Positions 1 through 8,320 of a DNA stretch of 64,000 nt are shown here, piece after piece (the first letter of the stretch is position 1; each line of letters opens with the position of its first letter). The translations under genes were made by a program, and so were the position numbers. A model generated the notes under the pieces. It searched no databases. It was not told the DNA's origin and saw only the letters and a program-made list of their open reading frames with translations. Origin of the DNA: Natrinema salifodinae (GTDB taxonomy: Archaea > Halobacteriota > Halobacteria > Halobacteriales > Natrialbaceae); the NCBI RefSeq assembly GCF_900110455.1, contig NZ_FOIS01000005.1:186001-250000 (forward strand), in the 5' to 3' direction.

Positions 1-14
1 GCGGCGCTACTCGC

Positions 15-1124
15 TCAGCGGGTCGATTCGACGGCGACGTGCGTCCGCTGCTCGTCGCTTCGAGTGACGGCGTCGACGACGCGCTGGACGGCCAGGCCGT
101 CCGCGAACGTCGGAACGTCGGCGCGCTCGCCGTCGATTGTGCGGAGGAACTCGTAGTTTTCGTGGACGACGGTGTGCTCCCAGCCGATGGCGTGGCCGGC
201 CGGCCACCATCGGTCGCCGTACGGATCGTCCTCGTCGGTGACGAGAACGCGTTCGTACCCGCGCCGGTCGGCGTCGTAGACCTCGAGTTCGTTGAGTCGC
301 TCGAGGTCGAACCGGATCGCCCCCTCGGAGCCGATGATCTCCACGGCGTTGGTCGCCTTGTGGCCCGACGCTACGCTCGACCCCTCGAAGACGCCGATCG
401 CGCCCGAGTCGAACGACGCGGTCGCGAGATAGGCGTCGTCGGTCGTCACCGGTCGCCGCCCGTCGCCGTTCGGATCGGGTCGCTCCTCGACGAACGTGGC
501 GAGCCGACCGCTGATGTCGACGATGTCGTCGACCAGCCAGCGCGCCAGGTCGATCGTGTGCGAGCCGACGTCGCCGACCTGCCCGTACCCCGCGCGGTCG
601 GCGTCGTTGCGCCAGGTCCAGGGATGCTCGGGATCGGCCTGCCAGTCCACGAGGTACCGCCCGCGGAAGTGGCGGATCTCGCCGAGTTCGCCCGACTCGA
701 TCAGTTCCTTCGCCAGGCGGAGCGCCGGAACGTACCGGTAGTTGAACGCGCAGGCGGCGACGGCGTCGCTGTCGCGGGCGGCTTCGACCATCTTCTCCGC
801 TTCCGCGAGGGAGCCCGCGAGCGGTTTCTCGCAGAGGACGTGGACGTCGTTCTCGAGGGCGGCGATTGTCGGCTCGGCGTGGAGGTCGTTCGGCCCGAGA
901 TTGTAGAGGACGTCCACTTTGTCGACAAGCGCCTCCCAATCGTTTGTCGTGTGCGTGAACCCGAACCGGTCGGCCGCCGCGGCGACGCGCTCCTCGTCGC
1001 GCCCGCAGAGGACGTGTCGCTCGGTGTCGGGCGCCTCCGAGAAGAACATCGGCAGCCGGGCCAGCGCGTTCGCGTGCGCCTGGCCCATGAACCCGTAGCC
1101 GATGAAGCCGACGCGCAGCGTCAT
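15..1124 (-). CDS. Gfo/Idh/MocA family NAD(P)-dependent oxidoreductase
   Basis: A 369-residue cytoplasmic dehydrogenase of the Gfo/Idh/MocA family, which oxidises or reduces sugars, inositols or their derivatives with NAD(P). The Rossmann motif GFIGYGFMG lies at residues 6-14, the family CEKP motif (lysine expected to be catalytic) at 98-101, and the D-x3-H pair GDVGSHTIDL near 184-193. Length is normal for the family and the ATG sits directly before the Rossmann strand. It is transcribed away from the Gfo gene at 1458. The substrate cannot be read from sequence; a pectin-derived sugar or uronate is inferred from the neighbourhood. Confidence 0.9.
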   Translation of the reverse strand: MTLRVGFIGYGFMGQAHANALARLPMFFSEAPDTERHVLCGRDEERVAAAADRFGFTHTTNDWEALVDKVDVLYNLGPNDLHAEPTIAALENDVHVLCEKPLAGSLAEAEKMVEAARDSDAVAACAFNYRYVPALRLAKELIESGELGEIRHFRGRYLVDWQADPEHPWTWRNDADRAGYGQVGDVGSHTIDLARWLVDDIVDISGRLATFVEERPDPNGDGRRPVTTDDAYLATASFDSGAIGVFEGSSVASGHKATNAVEIIGSEGAIRFDLERLNELEVYDADRRGYERVLVTDEDDPYGDRWWPAGHAIGWEHTVVHENYEFLRTIDGERADVPTFADGLAVQRVVDAVTRSDEQRTHVAVESTR

Positions 1125-1457
1125 CGGCGGTCACCTCCGGTGGCCGATGCGGTAACGGAAGCGGAGACCGGGGTCGTTGTAACGGCGCTCGGTTTCGGAT
1201 CGGGACGGTCGCGGTCGGTCCGCCGGTCGTCTGACTGCGCGCTGGTATCGGTGCCGGTGCCGGTCCCGAGGCTGGGCCTGGCGGGTGGAACGAGACGCAT
1301 ACCTGACGGGTCGGCGGCCTCGTGCAAATAGCTACCGGGAGTCGATCGGGGTACGCCGAACGGCGTCGCGGCGGTCGGAAGCGGGGCGCCGCGCTCGGAT
1401 GCGAGATGTGAAACCGTATCAATTTATTTGTGGGATGCCGCACAACGTACTGCCGAG
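1125..1457. other. intergenic region between divergent Gfo genes
   Basis: This 333-base gap separates two divergent oxidoreductase genes. It contains a short GC-rich stretch of repeated GGTGCC/GGTGCCGGT units near 1250-1270 and a TATA-like element before the rightward gene. A 68-codon minus-strand reading frame overlaps the start of the leftward gene, but its arginine/threonine-rich composition does not look like a haloarchaeal protein. Confidence 0.5.
1423..1429 (+). promoter_or_regulatory. TATA-like promoter element of the Gfo gene at 1458
   Basis: TTTATTT lies 29-35 bases before the ATG at 1458 in an otherwise GC-rich region. This is the usual distance for a haloarchaeal leaderless or short-leader transcript and supports 1458 over the in-frame ATG at 1428, which overlaps the element. 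Confidence 0.5.
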
Positions 1458-2543
1458 ATGAAGCTCGGAGTCATCGGTGTTGGCGCCATCGCACAGATCA
1501 TGCACGTGCCGTACCTCGCGGAACTACCCGAGGCAGACATTCACGCGATCGCGGACCCGGGCGAGAACGTAGTCGAAACGTTCGGGGACCGGTACGACGT
1601 TCCTCACCGGTACACGGAGAGCGCAGCCCTGATCGAGGAGCGGGCCGACGAACTCGACGGCGTCGTCGTCACGACGCCGATGCACACCCACGCGGAGGTC
1701 GCGGTCGCCGCCCTCGACGCGGACCTGCACACGTTCGTCGAGAAGCCGGTCGCGGTGACGCCCGAGGACGCCCAGGCCGTCGTCGACGCGGCCGAGGAGA
1801 CCGACGCGGTCTGTATGGTCGGGTACATGAAGCGCTTCGATCCCGGCTTCCGTCGGTTCCAGTCCGAAGTGGCCGATCTCTCCGAGATCGACCTCGTCAC
1901 GAGCGTCGTCATCCCGCCGAACGTCGGCGCCGTGATCGACGAGAACTACGATATCGTCTACGCGGACCTCGACGAGGGATTCATCGCGGAGAGCAACGCG
2001 AAGCGTCGACAGCAGGTCGAAGCGGCCATCGGGACCGACGACGAGACGCTCGCACGGGCCTACGAGTACCACCTCGAGAGCATCTGCCACGACGTCAACG
2101 CGCTCCGGTCGGTGTTTGGCACGGTCGAGGCGATCGACCACGTCGACGTCTTCAAGGAGTGGAAGTACGTCACCGCACAGCTCCGCTACGAAGGCGATCG
2201 GCGGTGTCTGCTGGAATCCGGCGCGACCGACCGGAAGTGGTACGACGAGCGAATCCGGGTCGATGCGCCCGAGGGATCGGCGTCGATCGAGTTCTCGAAC
2301 GCGTTCATCAGGAACACGCCGTCGGACGTCCGAACCAAGATCGGCACGGACGAGACCACGGAGACGCGGTACACCCCCTCGTCCGACGAGCCGTTCAAGC
2401 GCGAGCTCGGACACTTCCTCGAGTGCATCGACGGATCGGTAGAGCCGCGGACGCCGCCGGCGGAGTCGAAGGCGGACGTCGAACTCATCGCGGATCTCTT
2501 CAAAGCGTCCGATCGCGGAACCGAGCGCACCATCCGTCGATAG
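1458..2543 (+). CDS. Gfo/Idh/MocA family oxidoreductase (QIMH subgroup)
   Basis: A 361-residue NAD(P)-dependent oxidoreductase. The Rossmann motif GVIGVGAIAQ is at residues 4-13 and the catalytic-type EKP at 95-97. It shares with the protein at 4533 an unusual N-terminal signature (G-x-IAQIMH-x-P), the TTPM-x-TH loop, the internal SICHDVNALR-type segment and the C-terminal PFKREL/SFKREL segment, so the two are paralogues. The start at 1458 is chosen because it opens the Rossmann strand and follows a TATA element. Substrate unknown. The C-terminal codons and stop are part of a 19-bp tandem duplication. Confidence 0.9.
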   Translation: MKLGVIGVGAIAQIMHVPYLAELPEADIHAIADPGENVVETFGDRYDVPHRYTESAALIEERADELDGVVVTTPMHTHAEVAVAALDADLHTFVEKPVAVTPEDAQAVVDAAEETDAVCMVGYMKRFDPGFRRFQSEVADLSEIDLVTSVVIPPNVGAVIDENYDIVYADLDEGFIAESNAKRRQQVEAAIGTDDETLARAYEYHLESICHDVNALRSVFGTVEAIDHVDVFKEWKYVTAQLRYEGDRRCLLESGATDRKWYDERIRVDAPEGSASIEFSNAFIRNTPSDVRTKIGTDETTETRYTPSSDEPFKRELGHFLECIDGSVEPRTPPAESKADVELIADLFKASDRGTERTIRR

Positions 2544-2569
2544 GCGCGAAATCCGTCGATAGGCGCGAA
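2532..2569. repeat. 19-bp tandem duplication over the Gfo stop codon
   Basis: Two perfect adjacent copies of a 19-base unit beginning ATCCGTCGATAGG span 2532-2550 and 2551-2569. The first copy holds the last codons and the TAG stop; the second is non-coding. Confidence 0.9.
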
Positions 2570-2715
2570 TTTTGGCGGGAACCGATCGGCTGTCGCCCAT
2601 CGGGTCCGACGGTCGTTCGCGCCGGAGACGACGATGCAAAGTGCACCGTCGCCGTCGACCGATGCAACGAAACGCGGCCCACAGTCGCCCGCGAACGTAG
2701 CGTCGGCCCGTTCGC

Positions 2716-3525
2716 TTACTCCCACTCCATCCAGGAGGGATCCTCACACCGGCGTCGACGATCGATACTATCGATGCGCTCGACGTCCGCCTCGTCGAGT
2801 TCGAGGTCGAGCGCGGCCAGGTTACTCCGAATGTGCTCGGGCGTCTTCGAGCGCGGGATCGGGACGACGCCGTCTTTCGACAGCAGCCAGGCCAGGCTGA
2901 CCTGCGCTTCGCTGACGCCGTGTTTCTCGGCGACCGCCTGGATCTCGGGCTGGTCGAAGACGTCCCCCTGCGCGATCGGGGAGTAAGCGACGAAGTGGGC
3001 GTCGCGGTCCCGGACGGCCGCGCGGAGGTCCCGCTGTGGGAGGAGCGGGTGCATCTCGGCCTGGACGGCAGACGGCGACGTCTCGAGGAGATCGTCGGCG
3101 AGTTCCAGATCGGACGGCGTGTAGTTGCTCACGCCGACGCGGTCGACGACGCCCGCCGCGAGGAGGTCGTTGAACACGGGCAACACCGTCTCGATGTCGT
3201 CCCGACCGCGGGGCCAGTGGTGATAGAGGAGATCGATCGTCTCCACGCCGAGTCGCGAGAGACTCTCCTGAACGCCGGTCCGGACGTAGTCGGGCGTTTT
3301 TTCCGGTTCCTCGAAGTGAGCGATCTTGGTCGCGACGAATAGGTCGTCGCGATCGACGTCGGCGCGTTCGATGGCCTCGCCGACCTCCTCCTCGTTCCCG
3401 TACAGGCGGGCGGTATCGAGGTGGCGGTAGCCGGATTCGATCGCCGTGACGAGGGCGTCGATCCCGTCTTCGCTGGTGAGGCTGTACGTCCCGAAGCCGA
3501 GCCTAGCGGACTCTCGTTCGAGCAT
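2716..3525 (-). CDS. aldo/keto reductase
   Basis: A 269-residue NADPH-dependent reductase of the AKR superfamily (TIM barrel, cytoplasmic). The expected tetrad can be seen: Asp in HLDTARLYG, Tyr in the same segment, Lys in FVATKI and His in LLYHHWPRG. The C-terminal nucleotide-binding segment VVPIPRSKTPEHI is typical. The gene converges on the Gfo gene at 1458. It could act on a sugar aldehyde such as lactaldehyde or an aldose released during pectin breakdown, but the substrate is not determined by sequence. The weak match of the end (WMEWE) is normal for haloarchaeal AKRs. Confidence 0.9.
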   Translation of the reverse strand: MLERESARLGFGTYSLTSEDGIDALVTAIESGYRHLDTARLYGNEEEVGEAIERADVDRDDLFVATKIAHFEEPEKTPDYVRTGVQESLSRLGVETIDLLYHHWPRGRDDIETVLPVFNDLLAAGVVDRVGVSNYTPSDLELADDLLETSPSAVQAEMHPLLPQRDLRAAVRDRDAHFVAYSPIAQGDVFDQPEIQAVAEKHGVSEAQVSLAWLLSKDGVVPIPRSKTPEHIRSNLAALDLELDEADVERIDSIDRRRRCEDPSWMEWE

Positions 3526-3550
3526 GGTCGGGGCTATGACGGACCCTCCC

Positions 3551-3557
3551 TTATACC
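3551..3557 (-). promoter_or_regulatory. TATA-like promoter element of the aldo/keto reductase
   Basis: On the minus strand GGTATAA lies 26-32 bases before the ATG at 3525, a leaderless-type spacing. Confidence 0.5.
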
Positions 3558-3866
3558 TTCTCGTCTCGGTTAGCGTCGGCCGACGCGGTTGGAACGACGA
3601 GCGGTCGTCAGCGGGGCGCGGCTAGCACGGATCGCGGCGAGGCGTCGAACTCGTTTGCGAGATGAAAACGCTAGCTCGACGGACGGTACTCTGCATCGGA
3701 TAGCGATCGGAATACGACCACTGCTGCCACGCTCATCGCCGCTCGTCACGCTCGTACGCCACTGCAGGGCCACCCGTTTGGAACCCGCAAACAAGCGTGA
3801 AATAACAGCGACGATTATGATAATCCGTGAAGTTGTCCTCCGATTCGAATCGCAATTCCCCCATTT

Positions 3867-3890
3867 GATTACACTCATATGATTGTAATC
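3867..3890. promoter_or_regulatory. 24-bp palindrome, candidate operator (copy A)
   Basis: GATTACA and TGTAATC arms form a perfect 7-bp inverted repeat around a CATATG-centred 10-base spacer; 22 of 24 positions obey dyad symmetry. It is the most symmetric of five copies in the window (others at 12718, 37561, 44040 and 56068). Its centre is about 350 bases upstream of the aldo/keto reductase start and 650 bases upstream of the Gfo start at 4533. Confidence 0.7.
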
Positions 3891-3975
3891 CATATAGGGG
3901 AGACATCTTATCAACACTCGCAACGGTACTCGAACCCGAATATCCGTTCGTAGCATTCAAACAGGCTATCTTCAG

Positions 3976-4001
3976 GTAAGAGTATCGTTCACGATACTTA
4001 C
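3976..4001. repeat. inverted repeat (possible hairpin)
   Basis: AGTATCGT and ACGATACT arms are separated by TC and flanked by GTAAG/TTAC, giving a nearly continuous 12-bp dyad in a non-coding region. It could be a second protein-binding site or an RNA hairpin. Confidence 0.6.
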
Positions 4002-4532
4002 GGCATCGAAGCCAGGAGGGTTCGGGATCGAGAGCGACTCCCGAAAACACATCGATAGAGGTGAGGGGTCGACGCGTAGAACCCGCGTTTTGAGTCCGTT
4101 CTCCGTCGATACTCGCCAGTTCTACTGCGAAACCGTGTCAGGCCGAGCAGAATTTCGCGCTCGCAGACGATATCCAAACCAGTCACGTTGTCGTTCCTGC
4201 GATTACGGCTGATGGATCGGTTTCCCGGGACGACGTGAACTCGAGGAACGGCAGCACCCGATAACCCGTTTGATGACTGCAAACAGATCCGTCTCCGACT
4301 AGCATCACTGGTGATGACGCCGGCGCGGCCGGTGACCCAGCAGGAGCGACCGTGACAGTTTGACGAGTCTACCCGTCGTAGGGCCCGCGGATAGCAACCG
4401 GTCCGGTCGAAGCGTTACAGTACCGGATCGGGAGCAAACGCCCCTCGGGCCCGGCATTATCCGTTTCAACGCACCGCGGGAGTGCCCAGGCGGGGGAAAC
4501 GTTTTACGTCTCATGGACACATATCCAATCGT

Positions 4533-5612
4533 ATGAAGTTCGGACTCATCGGGTGTGGGACCATCGCCCAGATTATGCACATCCCGAATATCGTCGAGCT
4601 ACCTGACGCGGAACTCGAGGCACTGTGTGATCCCGCGGAAAACGTAACGGCTGCTCTCGGAGAACGATATAACGTCGCCCCCGACCGGCGCTACGTAGAC
4701 CCCGATCGGCTGCTCGAAGAACAGGCGACGACTCTCGACGCGGTCGTCGTCACGACGCCGATGCAAACGCACGCGGATATCGTCGAGCAGGCGCTGACGG
4801 CCGGCGTGAACACGCTCGTCGAGAAACCGCTCGCAGTCACACCGGCTGAGGCCGATCAACTGGTCGAGGTCGCGGCGGAAAGCGACGCGACGGCGATGGT
4901 CGCGTACAACCGCCGATTCGAACCGGCCTACGAACGGTTGGGCCGCGAACTCTCGGAGGTCGAAACGATCGATGCCGTCACGGCCTACGCGGTCGACGCC
5001 GACTTTTCGCAGTCGCTGCCGGAGATTTACGACCTGGTCGAACCGGACCTCGATGCCGCGTTCATCGAGCAGAGTTCCGCCCGGCGGCGGGACCAGTGTA
5101 AGCAAGCCATCGACACCGACGACGACGGCCTGGCGGCGGGGTACGACTTCCAACTGGAACACGTCTGTCACGACGTCAACGCGCTTCGAGGGCTGTTCGG
5201 CGACGTCGCGTCCGTCGAGCACGTCGACTTCGTTCGCGACGGCCACTTCGGCACCGCGCACCTCGTCTTCGAGGGCGGCGAACGGTGCGTGCTTCAGACG
5301 GGCGATTCCGACCGACACTGGCACGAGCAGTTCCTTCGGATCGACGCCCCCGACCGTACGCTTCGACTCGAATTCGACAATCCGTTCGTCAAGTACAATT
5401 CGGCGACCGTCTCCGTTCGGCGAGGACGGGAGGAGACCGCCGATTGTCAGTACCGACCGACGCGCGAGGAGAGTTTCAAGCGCGAACTCGAGCAGTTCAT
5501 CGCCTGCGTTCGCGACGAGGAACCGGTTCCGACCCCCTTCTCCGAGGCCCGCGACGACGTCGAACTCGTCGCGTCGCTGTTCACGCAGTACCAGGCTGAC
5601 CGCGACGCCTGA
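4533..5612 (+). CDS. Gfo/Idh/MocA family oxidoreductase (QIMH subgroup)
   Basis: A 359-residue paralogue of the protein at 1458. The Rossmann motif GLIGCGTIAQ is at residues 4-13 and the VEKP catalytic-type motif near 96-99; TTPMQTH and the HVCHDVNALRGLFGD segment are shared with the paralogue. The start at 4533 aligns exactly with the paralogue and follows a weak TATA-like TTTTAC about 26-31 bases upstream; an in-frame ATG 51 bases earlier would add a basic tail and is rejected. It converges with the aldolase gene at 5718. Cytoplasmic, substrate unknown, likely a pectin-derived sugar or uronate. Confidence 0.9.
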   Translation: MKFGLIGCGTIAQIMHIPNIVELPDAELEALCDPAENVTAALGERYNVAPDRRYVDPDRLLEEQATTLDAVVVTTPMQTHADIVEQALTAGVNTLVEKPLAVTPAEADQLVEVAAESDATAMVAYNRRFEPAYERLGRELSEVETIDAVTAYAVDADFSQSLPEIYDLVEPDLDAAFIEQSSARRRDQCKQAIDTDDDGLAAGYDFQLEHVCHDVNALRGLFGDVASVEHVDFVRDGHFGTAHLVFEGGERCVLQTGDSDRHWHEQFLRIDAPDRTLRLEFDNPFVKYNSATVSVRRGREETADCQYRPTREESFKRELEQFIACVRDEEPVPTPFSEARDDVELVASLFTQYQADRDA

Positions 5613-5717
5613 TCCGTTGCGTCTCCACACTCGTGGCTGTGACCGCTGTAATCGATCGGAGAGCAGCGTTCGATGTTCGATAACCAATTCGAAGCGAGTG
5701 GATCGCGGATTCGTGAG

Positions 5718-6515
5718 TTAGTCTTCGAACATCGAAGTTGCGGGAGATTGTGAGACGGCATCCTCGTAGCGGTTGCGGACCCGTTCGTTCGCGGACGAAA
5801 GGTGACTCGTATCCTTCCCGACGATGAGGTAGTCGAAGCCCTGTTCGACGCGCAGTTCGATGTCGTCGGGATCGACGACGAACGTTCCGACCGGAACGTC
5901 CGACTCGTCACCGGCGTCGACGACGCGGTCGATCGCAGCGGCCAGGCGATCGCTGTCCCACTCTCCGAAGATTCCGAGGTTGGCCGAGAGGTCCGCCGGC
6001 CCGACGAATACGGCGTCGATACCGTCGACCGCGGCGATGTCGCGGGCGTTTTCGAGCCCGGTTTGCGTTTCGATCTGGACGACCGTGGTGATCGTGCTAT
6101 CGGCAGTTTCGACGTACCGCTGGAAGTCCTCGCCGTACTCGGCTGCGCGACCGGATGCGACACCCCGGATGCCGTCCGGGGGATACGTGACCGACCGAAC
6201 GACCTGTCGGGCCTCCGCAGCCGTCTCGATCATCGGAACCATGACCCCCGCGACGCCGATATCCAAGACGCGCTTGATACGATCGGGGTCGTTCGAGGGA
6301 ACGCGAACGATCGTCTCCGTCTCGCCGTCGGCGAGTTCGACGGCCCGCGACATGTTCTCGACCGTTTCGAGCGTCAGCGGCGTGTGTTCGGTGTCGATGA
6401 GGACGAAGTCGAATCCCTGCTTGGCCGTTACTTCGGCGACGGTGGGATGGCCGATCGAGAGCCACGCACCGGCGATGTTTGACTGGGTCTGAAATTTCTG
6501 TTTGAGCGTCGTCAT
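5718..6515 (-). CDS. HpcH/HpaI family 2-keto-3-deoxy-sugar-acid aldolase
   Basis: A 265-residue class II (metal-dependent) aldolase of the HpcH/HpaI/RhmA family that splits 2-keto-3-deoxy sugar acids into pyruvate and an aldehyde. Family features are all visible: LIDTEHTPL with the base-type His, the arginine in TIVRVPSND, the metal-ligand Glu in VVQIETQTGLEN and Asp in VFVGPADLSANLG. Length matches RhmA/GarL enzymes. In this setting the likely substrate is 2-keto-3-deoxy-L-rhamnonate (giving lactaldehyde) or a ketodeoxy-aldarate; sequence alone does not separate them. It stands alone with a long upstream region. Confidence 0.85.
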   Translation of the reverse strand: MTTLKQKFQTQSNIAGAWLSIGHPTVAEVTAKQGFDFVLIDTEHTPLTLETVENMSRAVELADGETETIVRVPSNDPDRIKRVLDIGVAGVMVPMIETAAEARQVVRSVTYPPDGIRGVASGRAAEYGEDFQRYVETADSTITTVVQIETQTGLENARDIAAVDGIDAVFVGPADLSANLGIFGEWDSDRLAAAIDRVVDAGDESDVPVGTFVVDPDDIELRVEQGFDYLIVGKDTSHLSSANERVRNRYEDAVSQSPATSMFED

Positions 6516-6613
6516 GGGTTTCGGTGTTGCGTTCGAGACGCTCTCGCGACCGATCGACGGTCGTAGCCGTCGAAGCGGTCCGAAAGCGTGCCGTCAGTTA
6601 GCGCATGGTAGGC

Positions 6614-6632
6614 TTTGTGAATCAGACACAAA
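6614..6632. promoter_or_regulatory. TTTGTG-n7-CACAAA inverted repeat
   Basis: Perfect 6-bp arms with a 7-base spacer, about 100 bases upstream of the aldolase start. TGTGA/TCACA half-sites recur near other rhamnose genes (12488, 14123, 18828), so this may be a second operator class. Confidence 0.4.
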
Positions 6633-6879
6633 TACTTACTCCCGAAAGCGAGTACGGACGTCGAACCGCGTCGACTCCGTGGAAACCGGTTCCATACTCG
6701 CAGCGCTATCGGAGCGCCTGGCGGGAGTGAGCGAGTCGGGTTCGATGGGGCCGAATAGTGCTCGGACCGAAGACGGAACCGTCGTTCCATCGGTCTTGAA
6801 ATGCACTAGATAGGCCACGACCGCTGATAGAGATGGGCCGTCGACGACCGACACATTCGTTAATGAATTTAAATGGAAG

Positions 6880-6901
6880 AAACATAACACACCATATGTT
6901 T
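6880..6901. promoter_or_regulatory. AAACATA-n8-TATGTTT inverted repeat before the ABC operon
   Basis: Perfect 7-bp arms separated by 8 bases, ending 29 bases before the solute-binding protein start. It overlaps the position expected for the promoter, so it may be a repressor site. It carries CATATG like the 24-bp palindrome but lacks its arms. Confidence 0.45.
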
Positions 6902-6930
6902 TATACTGAGGTACGTCTCATATATCACAT

Positions 6931-8298
6931 ATGCCAACTAGTGGCAGCGGAGATGATAATAGACACAGAGGCGCGAGTAGCGTGCGCTCGGCCCCCAATG
7001 CCCGATCGTCTCGTCGCCGATTCCTCACCGGCGTCGCGGGGACGGCGGCAGCGACCGGGATTGCGGGCTGTCTCGGCGGCGGTGGCAGCGACAACGACGT
7101 CAATATCATCGCCGTCGAGGGGGAAGGGCGACTCGTGCAGAATCTGATCGACGAGTACGTCGAAGCAGAAACGGAGCTGTCTATCGACGTTACGCTGTTC
7201 CCGTACGCGAACCTGTACGAGCGCGTCAACAGTGTCCTCACGACCGGCGGAACGGGATACGATGCGATCCTGATAGACGACACCTGGTTCCCGCAGTTCG
7301 CGACGTACTTCGATCCGCTCGAGCAGTGGCTCCCCGAGGGGCTCCCCGAAGACCAACTCATCGATACGACGGTCGACATCGCGACGTGGCCGACGCCGGA
7401 TGCGCCGACCGTGCCGTCCGCGGAGGGGATGGACGAGACGGTTCGCGGCCAGGTCGTCGTCGGGAACACGCAGATGTTCGTCTACAACACGGCCTACTAC
7501 GAGGAGGTCGGCGAGGACGAACCCCAGAACTGGGACGACGTCCTCCGTGCCGGCCAGCGGATCGACGACGAGATCGACGGCGCGAACGGGTACGTGATCC
7601 GCGGCCAGCGCGGCAATCCGATCGATACGAACTTCATGAGCCTCGGCAGGTCGCTCGCCGGGGACATGTTCGACGAGGACTGGCGGTACCAGTGGAACGA
7701 CGGTCCCGGTGAAGAGGCGGTCCAATTCTTCGTCGAGGAGCTGAACTCGATCTCGCCGGACGGCGTCGCGTCGTTCGACAGCGACCAGGTGCTCAACCGG
7801 ATCGGCGACGGCTCCGCCGCACAGGGGCTCGCCTGGCCGGCCGCGTCGTCGACGCTGCTCAACCCCGAGGACGCCGAGGAAGCGGACAACCTCGAATTCA
7901 TCCCGATCCCGGAAGGCGACCGCCAGGCGCCGACGCAGGGCAACTGGATGCTGGGCATCAACGCGAACATCGCCGACGAGCGGAAGGAAGACGCCGGGGA
8001 AGTCATCCAAACGATCATCTCGAAGGAGGCGCAGGACCGCTACGTGGAACTCGGGGGCGTCCCCTTCCGCCACGACACGTTCGAGGATAACATGGACGCC
8101 GAGCCGTGGTACGAGGCGTTGTACGAGAGCCTGCAAAACGCCGTTCCGCGTCCGCGGACCCCCCTCTGGAACGAGATCGACATCACCCAGGGAGAGTACC
8201 TCAATAGTGCGCTCACTGGCGAGATCGACCCGTCGGACGCGCTCGACGAAATCGAGAACGACGTGGAATCGATACTCGGCGGCGCGGACTACTACTAA
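6931..8298 (+). CDS. CUT1 sugar ABC transporter, substrate-binding lipoprotein
   Basis: A 455-residue extracellular solute-binding protein (family 1). A twin-arginine signal RRRFLTGVAG near residues 30-39 is followed by a lipobox GIAGC, so it should be exported folded by Tat and anchored by a lipidated cysteine, as usual in haloarchaea. The mature part has family features such as VYNTAYYEEVGEDEPQNWDDV and a C-terminal NGEYL-like segment. It heads an operon with two permeases and an ATPase (gaps 22 and 2 bases, then overlaps). The ligand is probably an oligosaccharide from pectin or rhamnose; this is inferred from context only. Confidence 0.9.
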   Translation: MPTSGSGDDNRHRGASSVRSAPNARSSRRRFLTGVAGTAAATGIAGCLGGGGSDNDVNIIAVEGEGRLVQNLIDEYVEAETELSIDVTLFPYANLYERVNSVLTTGGTGYDAILIDDTWFPQFATYFDPLEQWLPEGLPEDQLIDTTVDIATWPTPDAPTVPSAEGMDETVRGQVVVGNTQMFVYNTAYYEEVGEDEPQNWDDVLRAGQRIDDEIDGANGYVIRGQRGNPIDTNFMSLGRSLAGDMFDEDWRYQWNDGPGEEAVQFFVEELNSISPDGVASFDSDQVLNRIGDGSAAQGLAWPAASSTLLNPEDAEEADNLEFIPIPEGDRQAPTQGNWMLGINANIADERKEDAGEVIQTIISKEAQDRYVELGGVPFRHDTFEDNMDAEPWYEALYESLQNAVPRPRTPLWNEIDITQGEYLNSALTGEIDPSDALDEIENDVESILGGADYY

Positions 8299-8320
8299 AT
8301 GACACCGAGACCATCGAACA

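Larger units (their letters stand above)
3526..4532. other. long intergenic region with operator-like palindrome
   Basis: About 1 kb without a convincing gene. It holds a 24-bp palindrome at 3867-3890, an inverted repeat at 3976-4001, a small CATCAC-TG-GTGATG dyad near 4302-4315 and TATA elements for the flanking genes. Short open frames here are arginine-rich and lack the acidic bias of haloarchaeal proteins. Local GC is lower than in the flanking genes. Confidence 0.6.
6516..6930. other. divergent regulatory region (aldolase / ABC transporter)
   Basis: This 415-base gap lies between the divergent aldolase gene and the solute-binding protein gene. It contains two inverted repeats (6614-6632 and 6880-6901) and AT-rich TATA-like stretches near 6860-6910. 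I see no gene in it; short frames are arginine- and serine-rich. Confidence 0.6.

Noticed and set aside
1121-1327. 68-codon minus-strand frame overlapping the first Gfo gene start
   Set aside because: Arg/Thr/Ser-rich composition, no domain, and no acidic bias; it lies over a GC-repeat and is probably a chance frame.
5644-5654. CTGTAATCG half-site after the Gfo gene at 4533
   Set aside because: Only one arm is present, without CATATG or a partner arm at the right distance.
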